The notes: generated by a model not told the origin, from the sequence alone. Counted from the stretch's first letter, positions 16,895 to 25,803 are shown. The stretch is 64,000 bases of DNA from Lacticaseibacillus porcinae (GCF_003946305.1 NZ_RHNS01000009.1:51362-115361); one strand, 5' to 3'. A program made the numbers and translations.

Positions 16895-17868
16895 GCGACC
16901 ACCTCATGTTTACGATTAAGCATCATCATTAAGAAGATCCCGCCACAAATCGCACTTAACGCAGACAACGGTAACTCATTCGGATGATCAAGGGTTTTAG
17001 CTAAAAGATCGACGCCTAACATAAAGCTCGCACCAAGCAACATCGTCGGTGCAACATTGCGGTCGAAGCGATCAGGATGCCAATAATTGATGATCTGGGG
17101 GACGCCTAAGCCGACAAAGCCGATGTTGCCGCCGACTGCAACTGCCATTGAAGCAGCAAGCACCACTAAGCCACTGGCAATCAAACGCGTGCGCGCGGGT
17201 CTTACCCCTAAGCCTCGCGCTGTGCTGTCATCTAAGATCAACAGCGACAGTTCGTTGTGAAAGCACGCCACTGTGATCAACAAGATCATCAACACCACGA
17301 ATAAGGCGTGGACTTGCCCCATGGTGACATTGGCAAAGCCACCAACCAGCAAATTGCGATATTGCGCCGTTTGATTGGTTAAGATCCCGACGGCATAAGC
17401 GATACAAGTGATCAAACTGGACACCACAGTCCCACCTAAAATAAACCGCAGCACATCTAAGCCGCGCCGCCGCATCGCCAGCCCTAACACGATGACGAAA
17501 GCGACGCCAGCGCCGAGCAAACTCAACCACAACGAATTGACAATATTGAGATTCAACCCAACTAATCCGCCGATCATTAAGGCCAACATCGCCCCAGCGT
17601 TAACACCGAGAATGGAAGGATCGGCGATGGGATTATGCGAAAGGTTTTGCATCAATTGCCCTGATAACGCGAGCATTGCGCCGACAAAAATCGCGGCTAT
17701 TGTCCGCGGTAGCCGAATCGTCAGCAGAATTTGTTGCGTCAAGTGATCAGCGGATACCCAAGTGAGTGGACTGTACCATTTGACGCCTGCGGCAGTGGAT
17801 ACCACAGCTAAGCAGATCAATAATACCAGCAATCCAACATTCAGACGCCATAAACTGTTGTGTTTCAT
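16891..17868 (-). CDS. FecCD-family iron-siderophore permease
   Basis: A 325-residue FecCD permease with GQLMQNLSHNPIADPSILGVNAGAMLAL and GNIGFVGLGVPQIINYWHPD as family landmarks and about ten membrane segments. Its start codon overlaps the ATPase stop codon (TGATG), and its end overlaps the next permease. This tight packing supports a single ATPase-permease-permease-receptor operon. Confidence 0.9.
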   Translation of the reverse strand: MKHNSLWRLNVGLLVLLICLAVVSTAAGVKWYSPLTWVSADHLTQQILLTIRLPRTIAAIFVGAMLALSGQLMQNLSHNPIADPSILGVNAGAMLALMIGGLVGLNLNIVNSLWLSLLGAGVAFVIVLGLAMRRRGLDVLRFILGGTVVSSLITCIAYAVGILTNQTAQYRNLLVGGFANVTMGQVHALFVVLMILLITVACFHNELSLLILDDSTARGLGVRPARTRLIASGLVVLAASMAVAVGGNIGFVGLGVPQIINYWHPDRFDRNVAPTMLLGASFMLGVDLLAKTLDHPNELPLSALSAICGGIFLMMMLNRKHEVVA

Positions 17869-18662
17869 CAGGCGTCCTCCAAAGTTTCCGTATTCAATAA
17901 TTGGGGATAATCACAACCAGTCGGCGTTACCAGTTCAGCTTTCACCCCAAACACAGAAGCAAGGAGGTCATCAGTCAACACTTGTTTTGGAGTGCCAGTG
18001 GCGACAAGTTTGCCGTCATGGACGCAGATCAAGTGCTCACAATAGCGCGCCGCTTGATTTAAATCGTGTAACACCACGACAATGGTTTTTCCCATGTCGC
18101 GGTTGAGGCATTGCATCAGATTTAACACAGAAAGTTGATGGGTGAGGTCAAGGTAAGTGGTTGGTTCATCTAGCAACAAAATCTCTGCATTTTGGGCTAA
18201 CGTCATCGCGATCATCGCCCGTTGGCGTTGCCCACCAGATAAACTGTTCAATGGGCGATCAGCAAGGTCGGCGACTTTTGCTTGCAACATTGCCGCTTGG
18301 ACTTGGACTTTTTCATCAGGATCGGCGCCAAACATCCCTTGATGATAGGCATAGCGACCAAGCTTCACTAACGTCGCCACGGTGAGATCGCCTGGGACTT
18401 CAGGACTTTGGGCCAAATATGCGAGTTTGGTGGCAAGCTGTTTTGACGAAAAATCAGACAATGGCTGCCCTTGAAGTTGTAACTCACCAGCAGTCAAAGA
18501 ATTGATCTGAGCGATCGCTTTGAGCAAAGTGGATTTGCCGCTGCCGTTAGGGCCGATCAACCCGGTGATCTGCCCAGCAGGAATATGCAATTCTTGATCA
18601 CGCAAAATCACGCGTTGGTTGTAGCCGATGGTTAAATGGGTGCCAGTGATAATGTCTGCCAT
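17868..18662 (-). CDS. FhuC/FecE-type iron-siderophore ABC ATPase
   Basis: A 264-residue ATPase with Walker A GPNGSGKSTLL, signature LSGGQRQRAMIAMTLAQ and Walker B ILLLDEPTTYLD followed by the switch His in VVVLHDLNQAARY. It drives the downstream permease pair. The start is ATG 18662 preceded by GGAGACAAC; the open frame upstream runs through the promoter and operator. It is the first gene of the operon. Confidence 0.92.
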   Translation of the reverse strand: MADIITGTHLTIGYNQRVILRDQELHIPAGQITGLIGPNGSGKSTLLKAIAQINSLTAGELQLQGQPLSDFSSKQLATKLAYLAQSPEVPGDLTVATLVKLGRYAYHQGMFGADPDEKVQVQAAMLQAKVADLADRPLNSLSGGQRQRAMIAMTLAQNAEILLLDEPTTYLDLTHQLSVLNLMQCLNRDMGKTIVVVLHDLNQAARYCEHLICVHDGKLVATGTPKQVLTDDLLASVFGVKAELVTPTGCDYPQLLNTETLEDA

Positions 18663-18699
18663 GTTGTCTCCTACGAAAAAGTTACAATTCAATGAGACA

Positions 18700-18728
18700 A
18701 GCATAGCAGGGTTCAAAGAAACTAACAA
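18700..18728 (-). promoter_or_regulatory. Promoter of the iron-siderophore operon
   Basis: On the minus strand TTGTTA (18723-18728) and TATGCT (18700-18705) have a 17-base spacer and a TG extension. Initiation would be near 18693, about 30 bases before the ATPase start. Confidence 0.65.
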
Positions 18729-18732
18729 CAAT

Positions 18733-18750
18733 AATTGTTTAAAAACAATT
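18733..18750. promoter_or_regulatory. Palindromic operator next to the iron-operon promoter
   Basis: AATTGTTT-AA-AAACAATT is a perfect 18-bp palindrome four bases upstream of the -35 box. Its half ATAATTGTT recurs just downstream of the feo promoter (45422-45430). The position suits an iron-dependent repressor of the Fur or DtxR/MntR type, which is inference. Confidence 0.55.
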
Positions 18751-18760
18751 GTGCGCACGC

Positions 18761-18800
18761 AAAAAAAGACTCGATGCACAAACTTGCACATCGAGTCTTT
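18761..18800 (-). terminator. Terminator of the amino-acid permease gene
   Basis: On the minus strand AAAGACTCGATG and CATCGAGTCTTT form a 12-bp stem followed by TTTTT. Confidence 0.92.
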
Positions 18801-18809
18801 GAAATGAAG

Positions 18810-20450
18810 TTAAGCAATCGTCCCACGACGACCGTTTTTCGTCATGTTCATGATCAAACCAAACAAGATCACATCAACGATCCCAGTGACAGCATAGCGC
18901 AACGCTAAGCTCTTGCCGACAAGCAAGGAGGTGTTGATCCCATCACTTGCCAAGTAGATCAAGGCAACTGCCACAACCACCGTCATGATCCACCAAGCCA
19001 CGCGACCAAAAGCATTTTGGCCAGCGGCTTGACGTTTGGCGATCCAAGGCATCATAAAGCCTAACAACACCATACCGATCGGCACCACAATGTTTAATGT
19101 CAACATCAAGACGAAGGTGTTGTCGGTGGCATCAGTTGGGAAGAAGCCCAGGCAGGCCAGCAAGAAGGTCACGATCAACATCCACAACCCGACGATCAAG
19201 CCCAGCTTGTCGTTTTTGATGTATTTGTAATCAGGGGTTGGGAAACGTTCAGGATTCTTGCGGACCATGATGTAAGACCAGAACAAGAACATCGTGGAGA
19301 ATGGGGAGACGATCCCGTTTAAGTTCAACAACCAGTTGAAAATATCGTTGATCTTCGGCAACATGCCGCCTAAAGCCATGATGATCGCACATAAAATGGT
19401 GGTCAACCAATAACCGTTGATCGGCAAGCCGTCTTCAGTTTTCTTGGTGAGTTGCCGTGGCATGAAGCGCTTGGCCACATCAGATAAGAACACCCGCGTT
19501 GACGCATCAAGGATCACTGCGAGTTGCGCCAACATGTAAATACCTTGCACGACGGCGAAGACATACATCAAGCCGTTGCCCATGCCGAATTGACGACCGA
19601 TGGCTTGGAACGCATAGTAAGAACCGTTCATTTTCAAGTCATTTGGTAAATGATGGGCGTTGAAGTATACCCCTAAAGAGAAAGTCCCAAACAATGTCAA
19701 AAACATCGTCATGATGGCGATCATCTTCAATGCCTTCGGGAAGTCTTTGGCTGGATGTTTCATGTCTGCGGTATAAGGGGCAGCGAGTTCTGACCCGTTC
19801 ATTGCAAACACGAACAAACCAAAGGTCGATAAGAAGGACAATGAGAAGAAGTTCTTAGGCATAAAGCTTGAGAAGTGGAAAGGATGGGTGGCGATCGGGT
19901 TGCCGTGCAACAAGCCGACGATGGTCATAATGACAAACAATACTGTCATGATAAACATCGCGCCACCGCCGATGGTGGACATCACTTCAAGGGATTTGTT
20001 TTTGAAGAAATGTTGGAGCCAAATGAAGACGACGAACACCACTGCAGTGAAGATCCCAAACCAGGCGTTCCCCATATGGGCTTGAATGTTGCCGTTACCG
20101 TTGGAGATCCAACCAAAGGAAATCACGACAGAGTTGGCCACATCGACAACATATGGTAGACCTGTGATCCAGTAGAACCATGCGGCGAAGTAGCCGACAG
20201 TGTCGCCGTTCGTTTGCCGCATCCAACTGGTGATCCCACCGCCATGTTCAGCGAAGGTGGAACCCATGTGAGCGACAATCAAGTTATAAGGAATGACATA
20301 GAAGATCGTCATCAAAACCCAAGACGTCACGGCGACGAGTCCTTGGTTTTGGAAGTTATAAATAATATCATCAAAGCCGATGACGGTGACAAAGTCCATT
20401 AAGCCGACAATGACCCACGGAATATATTGCTTTTGTTTTTCAGTTTGCAT
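18810..20450 (-). CDS. APC-superfamily amino-acid permease
   Basis: A 546-residue membrane protein with about 12-14 hydrophobic segments. The N-terminal helix has IVGLMDFVTVIGFDDIIYNF and the third helix region contains GGGITSWMRQTNGDTVGYFAAWFYWITGLPYV, as in glutamate/GABA-antiporter-like members of the APC superfamily. The start is ATG 20450 with GGAGGAAACT directly upstream. It is monocistronic, with its own terminator. A stable hairpin lies just before the ribosome binding site. Substrate is not determinable. Confidence 0.83.
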   Translation of the reverse strand: MQTEKQKQYIPWVIVGLMDFVTVIGFDDIIYNFQNQGLVAVTSWVLMTIFYVIPYNLIVAHMGSTFAEHGGGITSWMRQTNGDTVGYFAAWFYWITGLPYVVDVANSVVISFGWISNGNGNIQAHMGNAWFGIFTAVVFVVFIWLQHFFKNKSLEVMSTIGGGAMFIMTVLFVIMTIVGLLHGNPIATHPFHFSSFMPKNFFSLSFLSTFGLFVFAMNGSELAAPYTADMKHPAKDFPKALKMIAIMTMFLTLFGTFSLGVYFNAHHLPNDLKMNGSYYAFQAIGRQFGMGNGLMYVFAVVQGIYMLAQLAVILDASTRVFLSDVAKRFMPRQLTKKTEDGLPINGYWLTTILCAIIMALGGMLPKINDIFNWLLNLNGIVSPFSTMFLFWSYIMVRKNPERFPTPDYKYIKNDKLGLIVGLWMLIVTFLLACLGFFPTDATDNTFVLMLTLNIVVPIGMVLLGFMMPWIAKRQAAGQNAFGRVAWWIMTVVVAVALIYLASDGINTSLLVGKSLALRYAVTGIVDVILFGLIMNMTKNGRRGTIA

Positions 20451-20464
20451 AGTTTCCTCCAAAA

Positions 20465-20490
20465 TGCTAAGCGACAACCATCGCTTAGCA
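20465..20490 (-). other. Hairpin just upstream of the permease ribosome binding site
   Basis: TGCTAAGCGA and TCGCTTAGCA form a perfect 10-bp stem with a 6-base loop; on the minus strand it is followed by TTTTGGAGG. It may be a leader stabiliser, an attenuator, or the end of an RNA coming from element A/B copy 2. Confidence 0.55.
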
Positions 20491-20545
20491 CCCTGGCGCT
20501 TTATTCAAGAACATGTGAGCCTCCTAAGGTGAATGTTTGCGGGGA

Positions 20546-20737
20546 GGCGATTTGACAGTGGGACTCCGGCTGGCTCGTCGTCGCATAGTGAGGGTCCTCG
20601 GCCGAGCTAACTTTGATCATTCGCTTGCGCTCGTGATCAAAGTGGATCTCGACCTGCGGAACGCAGTAGGCGGTAAACCGCCAACTGCGTTCTCACTATG
20701 CGACGACGGCCAGCCTCCGTCCCACTGTCAAATCGCC
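20546..20737 (+). repeat. Palindromic element A, copy 2
   Basis: The 19-bp perfect arms GGCGATTTGACAGTGGGAC / complement (20546-20564, 20719-20737) differ from those of copy 1 yet remain fully paired. The TCC/TCC internal loop, GTGAGGGTCCTCGG, AAGTGGATCTCGACCTGCGG and the loop GGCGGTAAACCGCC are kept, and GAACGCAGT / ACTGCGTTC replaces the corresponding arm of copy 1. Confidence 0.92.
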
Positions 20738-20877
20738 TGCGTGTCGTTAACTGGCGGCTTACTGCTTGAATCTTGACTTGCTGATAAGCGTCGGTTAACG
20801 TTTCGTGAATAATATCTGGAACATTGATCCCATATAATAGGTAATGAATCGAATCATGCACTGAGAGAGTCCGCGAC

Positions 20878-21130
20878 AAGTGGTGGGTGGAATCGCGTTG
20901 GAAAAACGAAGGTGGCGTGAACAATTGCCCGTGGTAGTGAAATCAAGTTAGACACCGGTTTTTGGTGGCTGACGCAGATTTCACCGCCAGAATTTGAAAC
21001 AAAGGGTTTTTCTTTGGTTCAAATTCTAGGCGAAAGAACATCGGCGCACTTTGCCGATTTCTGTAGCCGGCCGCACCGGCAACTTGTTCACGCCACCGCA
21101 GTGACGCCAACGCGATGGCACCCACCGCTT
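20878..21130 (+). repeat. Palindromic element B, copy 2
   Basis: Nested arms GGTGGGTG/CACCCACC, CGCGTTGG/CCAACGCG and GGTGGCGTGAAC/GTTCACGCCACC enclose AGAATTTGAA/TTCAAATTCT and AACATCGGC-gcacttt-GCCGATTT. All three outer helices and the AGAATTTGAA helix carry compensatory changes relative to copy 1. Confidence 0.9.
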
Positions 21131-21153
21131 TTCTACCAAAACCTAGGCACATG

Positions 21154-21319
21154 AAAAAGGGTTCGCTACATTCTACCTAATTTTCATTCAATAGGAAACA
21201 ATTTGCTGAAAATTTCTTTAGAGAAACTTTAGACGTGACAAAAACGTTAGGGACGTGTTCGTTCAAATCAAAGTAAAATACGGTAACATAGAGTTATTGA
21301 AAAAGGGGAGGCAATATTC
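21154..21319 (+). promoter_or_regulatory. Upstream region of the BceAB-like exporter
   Basis: AT-rich, no gene. A weak promoter TTCAAA-16-TAACAT can be drawn just before the GGGGAGG ribosome binding site. I do not see a clear BceR-type operator. Confidence 0.3.
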
Positions 21320-22078
21320 ATGCAAAACCAACCAGTGGTCGCCGTTAACGGCATCACCAAAACCTATGGGAAGAAAAATCAAAAACAATTCCAAGCCTTA
21401 AAAGGCGTGACCTTTAATGTCCAACCAGGCGAATTCGTCGGCATTATGGGCGCATCAGGTTCTGGGAAAACGACATTGTTAAATATTTTATCCACGCTTG
21501 ATCGTCCTACTAGCGGTAGCGTGAAAATCAATGGCAAAGATGTCACCGCGTTAAAAGGTGACAAGCTTTCAGACTTCCGGGCTAAGCAAGTTGGGTTCAT
21601 TTTCCAAGATTTCAACTTATTGGAGAACTTAACCGCCCGCGAAAATATTGCTTTGCCAATGGCCTTGCAAAATATTAGCCACAACAAACAAGTTGAAGCG
21701 GTCAACCATATCGCCAAAACGTTAGGGATCGACGCGGTACTTGATCACTATCCAACGGAATTGTCTGGGGGTCAAAAACAACGAGTCGCTGCTGCTCGGG
21801 CGTTGGTCCAAAACCCGGCGATCTTATTCGGGGATGAACCGACTGGGGCCTTGGATTCCCAATCCGCTAAAGAATTGCTGGATACGATGACCAGCTTGAA
21901 TCAAGAACAAGGGGTTTCCATTTTGTTGGTGACGCATGATCCATTCTCTGCTAGTTATGCGCAACGCATTTTGTTCATTAAAGACGGCCAGATCGGACAA
22001 GAATTGGTGCATGGGGATAAAAGCCAAGCCGCTTTTTATCAAGAAATTCTCAGCACGTTAGGGACGTTTCAACAATAG
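21320..22078 (+). CDS. BceA-like ABC exporter ATPase
   Basis: A 252-residue ATPase of the MacB/LolD/BceA class: Walker A GASGSGKTTLL, signature LSGGQKQRVAAARAL, Walker B ILFGDEPTGALD and switch His in LLVTHDPFSA. The following gene encodes the matching 10-TM permease 13 bases downstream. Such pairs protect against peptide antibiotics (bacitracin, nisin, lipid II binders) or act as sensors. No histidine kinase/response regulator pair is next to it, unlike many Bce modules. Confidence 0.88.
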   Translation: MQNQPVVAVNGITKTYGKKNQKQFQALKGVTFNVQPGEFVGIMGASGSGKTTLLNILSTLDRPTSGSVKINGKDVTALKGDKLSDFRAKQVGFIFQDFNLLENLTARENIALPMALQNISHNKQVEAVNHIAKTLGIDAVLDHYPTELSGGQKQRVAAARALVQNPAILFGDEPTGALDSQSAKELLDTMTSLNQEQGVSILLVTHDPFSASYAQRILFIKDGQIGQELVHGDKSQAAFYQEILSTLGTFQQ

Positions 22079-22090
22079 GAGGGCGCTGCA

Positions 22091-23899
22091 ATGTTACGCA
22101 AATTAGCTTTAGGCGGCATTCGCTCACGCTTTCGCGATTACGCTGTCTTATTTTCTGGTTTGGTGATCGCCAGTGCCGTGTTTTACATGTTTATGGCGTT
22201 GGCCACCAACACCAAGTTTTTAACCAGTAATTCACCGATCGGGATGACGCCGTTTATCTTCGGGTTCGGCGAAGTGTTGTTGGTGATCATCACCATGGTG
22301 TATATCGTTTACGCCAACACCTTTTTGATGAGTATGCGGCAACGCGATTATGCGATGTTTATGATGCTCGGCGCCAAAAGCCGCAAAATCGCGCAATTGA
22401 TCTTCATTGAAACGGTGTCTGTCGGCTTCTTAGCTTCTGTCGTCGGCGTCGTCATCGGCATGGGGTTGACTGGCATTGCTGGGAACATGTTGATCTCGAT
22501 GTTGCATGCACCAGCGGCACATTTTGCTGTGGTATGGCCACCAGCCTTGATCGCAACATTTGGTTTCTTCTTATTAATGTTTGTGCTGGCAGCGTTCGTT
22601 AACGCCGGGCGCCTGTTGAAAACGCCAATGCTGGAGCTGTTGCACGCCTCGACGTTGCCAAACCGCCTGCAACAAAAACCTTGGAAGTTGATCGTTCAAG
22701 GTTTGCTTGCCATTGTGCTGTTGGCGATCGGCTACTGGTCGATGACCCAACTGGCAAAATTGCAAATGGCCGCCATCGGCATTGCTCTCATCACGATTGT
22801 TTTAGGGACATACTTCTTATTCAATGCGTTGTTAGTGTGGTTGATCGGGTTACTCAAGAAGAATCATGCCTACGCGTCTAAAGGGTTACACACCTTCACT
22901 TTGAGTCAGTTGTCATTTCGGATCCGCGATTACACCAAGATCTTAGCGGTGGTTGCCATTTTGTTCGCTTTAGCATTAGGGGCGATCACTGTCGGACTCG
23001 GCTTCCAAAATGCGATTCCAGAGCTTGCCAATACCCAATCTGCATATGATGCCACGACCATCGACGCCAATGCCGCAACGCAACAAGCCGCTGCGAAGTT
23101 GACTGGGGTCACCAGCACCACTCGTTACACTCAAAAAGTCACCGCCAAAGCAGTAGTATTTGACCAAGCGCAAATCACTGCGCGGCCGTTGAAATTCGTC
23201 GCTTATGATGGGAAAACTTCTAAGCACTTGAGTTTAACGACGAACGCTGACTTGACCAAGAATATGAATGAAATTGCCAGTCAACTGGAACAATTCCGCA
23301 CCCCAGCTGATGCGCAACGTCAAATCAAGATCGTGCCTCATGCAGAATATGTCGCGTTAGCTGGTACCACGCGCAACATTGTGACCTACCAAGTCAAAGA
23401 CTTCGGCGCCAACTATGATGCTTTTGATGCGATGTTTAAAGCGCAAAATAAGCAACTGCATGTGACCAACACCCAATTGTCTGGTCAGAAAATGGCGACT
23501 TACGGCTTGATCAATGAAATGTTCTCAGGTTTAGCGTTCATGGGCTTCTTCTTAGGGATCGCGTTCTTAGCGATGTTGGCTTCGACGTTGATGTTTAAGA
23601 TCTTAAGTGGCGCAAGCTTTGATGCCAGCCGCTACTTGATGTTACAAAAAATCGGCGTCCGTCCAGGTTTGTTGCGGCGTTCAGTACGACAAGAAATTGG
23701 TGCCTTGTTCGCTTTCCCTGGGATCTTAGGGGTCATTCACGTGTTATTCGGGCTACAGCTGTTCACCACGATGTTGCATGACCCATATCACAACATTTGG
23801 ATCCCATTTGCAATTTTCATCGTGTTGTATGGCGTGTACTATGCGTTGACCGTTTGGTTATATGAAGGCATCGTCATTAAAAAAGACCTTGCCAAGTAA
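22091..23899 (+). CDS. BceB-like ABC exporter permease (FtsX domain)
   Basis: A 602-residue permease. An N-terminal membrane segment (YAVLFSGLVIASAVFYMF) and a first FtsX-like block are followed by more helices, an extracellular domain of roughly 200 residues (about 300-480), and a C-terminal FtsX block (GLAFMGFFLGIAFLAMLAST). This is the BceB arrangement of ten helices with a large loop before the last ones. It forms the translocator with the upstream ATPase. Ribosome binding site AGGAGGGC precedes the ATG. A strong terminator follows. Confidence 0.88.
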   Translation: MLRKLALGGIRSRFRDYAVLFSGLVIASAVFYMFMALATNTKFLTSNSPIGMTPFIFGFGEVLLVIITMVYIVYANTFLMSMRQRDYAMFMMLGAKSRKIAQLIFIETVSVGFLASVVGVVIGMGLTGIAGNMLISMLHAPAAHFAVVWPPALIATFGFFLLMFVLAAFVNAGRLLKTPMLELLHASTLPNRLQQKPWKLIVQGLLAIVLLAIGYWSMTQLAKLQMAAIGIALITIVLGTYFLFNALLVWLIGLLKKNHAYASKGLHTFTLSQLSFRIRDYTKILAVVAILFALALGAITVGLGFQNAIPELANTQSAYDATTIDANAATQQAAAKLTGVTSTTRYTQKVTAKAVVFDQAQITARPLKFVAYDGKTSKHLSLTTNADLTKNMNEIASQLEQFRTPADAQRQIKIVPHAEYVALAGTTRNIVTYQVKDFGANYDAFDAMFKAQNKQLHVTNTQLSGQKMATYGLINEMFSGLAFMGFFLGIAFLAMLASTLMFKILSGASFDASRYLMLQKIGVRPGLLRRSVRQEIGALFAFPGILGVIHVLFGLQLFTTMLHDPYHNIWIPFAIFIVLYGVYYALTVWLYEGIVIKKDLAK

Positions 23900-23904
23900 A
23901 ACCG

Positions 23905-23942
23905 ATGCGTCACCTCTGACATGGAGGTGACGCATTTTTTAA
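23905..23942 (+). terminator. Terminator of the BceAB-like operon
   Basis: ATGCGTCACCTC and GAGGTGACGCAT form a perfect 12-bp stem followed by TTTTTTAATTTTT. Confidence 0.95.
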
Positions 23943-24009
23943 TTTTTCCGTCTGGCGAATGATGCATGTTGTCGCCATGCGCGTATAATGCCGTAAGTGG
24001 AGGATGATC

Positions 24010-25800
24010 ATGAAATTTATGCGGGATATCAGTGGGTTATTTAAAGAATTCGGTGCCAGATGGGGCAGTTACCTCATGTTAATGGGGATGGTGACGGCGA
24101 TTACTTCCGGCGTCGTTGTACCGTTGATGCGATGGACGACAGCAGGGATCTTAAGTGCATCAGATATTCCATACCTGGGTGTCGATAACTTGTTGAGTAT
24201 TTTCACGCAACATCAACTGGCGGCATTTGAATTAATTGTTTTATTGCTAGTGGTGTTGTTGCTGGTTTATGTGCAATTTGCGATATTGCTTGGGGGATTA
24301 GACAACATTCGGCGACGGACTGGCCTAGGTGTTCGCGCAGTGATCATCGAAGGCTTGCGCGATGTCCGTCACCTTAAACCTTCAGGATTCGGCTTTTTCA
24401 TCGTGTATTTGTTGTTAGTGATGCCATTTGCAGGCGTCATCATTCATACGCAGCTGTTGGCAAAAGTTGAAGTGCCGACATTTGTGTTGGATTGGTTGGT
24501 CACCAAACCTTTATATGCGGTGTTGGTGTTTCTATTTTATGTGGCGATGGCGTATCTCGGGGTCAGGTGGTTGCGGGTGTTGCCGATCACGATTTTGCGG
24601 GATCGCTCATTGATCGTTTCTGCGCGTGAGTCTTGGCATGAAACTCGCGGGAAGTTTTGGGCTTATGCGTTGCGCCTCGGGGTGTTAGCAATCATTTTCG
24701 TGTTGATCGGTTTTGGGTGGTCAGCTTTATTGATCGGCATTCAAAATGTCGCTGATAACACCGGTATCGCGTTTGGTGTCGCCATCGTCACGTTGACCTT
24801 GTTGATCGCAGGGCAGATCTTGTTAAGCGGCATGAGTTCAGTGATCTATTTATTGTTTTTGATCGCGCCTGATGACGTTGAAGCTGGACGGGTCCATTTT
24901 CAAACTGATGGGTCACATCATTGGTTGCGGCGGGCAGTCGTGTTGATCGCTGGCGGCTTTGGCGTATTGATCATGGGTGCATTTGCCGGCTTTTACATGA
25001 AAGGCGCGCTGACTGAAGCGCCAATGACGATTTCTCATCGCGGCGTCGATGCTGGCAACGGCGTCCAAAACACGATCCCGGCACTTGAGAAAACCGCAAA
25101 GTTAAAGCCAGATTATGTGGAAATGGATCTCCATGAAACCAAAGACGGACAATTTATCGTGCTCCATGATGAGAATCTCAAAGCACTGGCAGGTGTTAAC
25201 AAAACGCCGCGTGAATTAACTTTAGCGCAACTACAAGAAATCATCGTGCGGGAAAATGGTCATCACGCCAAGCTGGCGAGTTTCTCAGATTACTTAGCTA
25301 CCGCCAATGCCTTACATCAAAAGCTGATGGTTGAATTGAAGCCGACGAAAGCTGACAGCAAAGACATGTTGCAACGCTTCATCGATCAATACGGCCAGCA
25401 GTTGATCAAACACGGTGATCGCGTACATTCCCTGAGTTATCCGTTAATGGTGACCTTGCATCAACAGCTGCCGAAGTTGCCGGCAAACTTCATTATGCCG
25501 TTTAGTTTAGTGCCGCCGCAAACGAAACTCAGCGGCTATACTGTCGAAGAAACCACGCTTGATGACGCCTTCGTCGACGCCGTCCATCGCCAACATCAAC
25601 AAGTGTGGGCGTGGACTGTCAATGATCGCGATGCAATGACGCAAATGGTATTTGCTGATGTCGATGGCATTATCACCGATAATTTAACTGAGCTCAAGCA
25701 AGTGATCGCGGAACAAAATGATCACCCAAGTTATGCGCAACGACTTGAAGTGTTTGCGACCACTTTGAGTGACTTTGGCCGACCAGTGATGAGTAACTAA
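24010..25800 (+). CDS. Membrane-anchored glycerophosphodiester phosphodiesterase
   Basis: A 596-residue protein. The N-terminal 330 residues contain about seven to eight hydrophobic segments (a GDPD-associated membrane domain); the C-terminal 260 residues are a GDPD TIM barrel with ISHRGVDAGNG, NTIPALEKT, the metal ligands in YVEMDLHETKDG, VLHDENL and the final WTVNDRDAM / DGIITDNLTEL. It hydrolyses glycerophosphodiesters or lipoteichoic-acid-related substrates, probably at the outer membrane face. ATG 24010 is used because GGAGG ends six bases upstream; an ATG at 24004 is too close. A TATAAT box lies at 23984-23989. Confidence 0.9.
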   Translation: MKFMRDISGLFKEFGARWGSYLMLMGMVTAITSGVVVPLMRWTTAGILSASDIPYLGVDNLLSIFTQHQLAAFELIVLLLVVLLLVYVQFAILLGGLDNIRRRTGLGVRAVIIEGLRDVRHLKPSGFGFFIVYLLLVMPFAGVIIHTQLLAKVEVPTFVLDWLVTKPLYAVLVFLFYVAMAYLGVRWLRVLPITILRDRSLIVSARESWHETRGKFWAYALRLGVLAIIFVLIGFGWSALLIGIQNVADNTGIAFGVAIVTLTLLIAGQILLSGMSSVIYLLFLIAPDDVEAGRVHFQTDGSHHWLRRAVVLIAGGFGVLIMGAFAGFYMKGALTEAPMTISHRGVDAGNGVQNTIPALEKTAKLKPDYVEMDLHETKDGQFIVLHDENLKALAGVNKTPRELTLAQLQEIIVRENGHHAKLASFSDYLATANALHQKLMVELKPTKADSKDMLQRFIDQYGQQLIKHGDRVHSLSYPLMVTLHQQLPKLPANFIMPFSLVPPQTKLSGYTVEETTLDDAFVDAVHRQHQQVWAWTVNDRDAMTQMVFADVDGIITDNLTELKQVIAEQNDHPSYAQRLEVFATTLSDFGRPVMSN

Positions 25801-25803
25801 AAT

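Larger units (their letters stand above)
20512..21153 (+). ncRNA. Candidate large structured RNA (elements A and B, copy 2)
   Basis: This 640-base interval has no coding frame and repeats the layout of the 11.4-12.1 kb region: module A, a spacer, then module B. A closing helix is possible between CATGTG + CCT + AGGT (20512-20530) and ACCT + AGG + CACATG (21141-21153). The interval lies between divergent genes, so it could be the leader of either the permease or the ABC exporter, or independent. I found no clear promoter. Strand is given to match copy 1. Confidence 0.5.
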
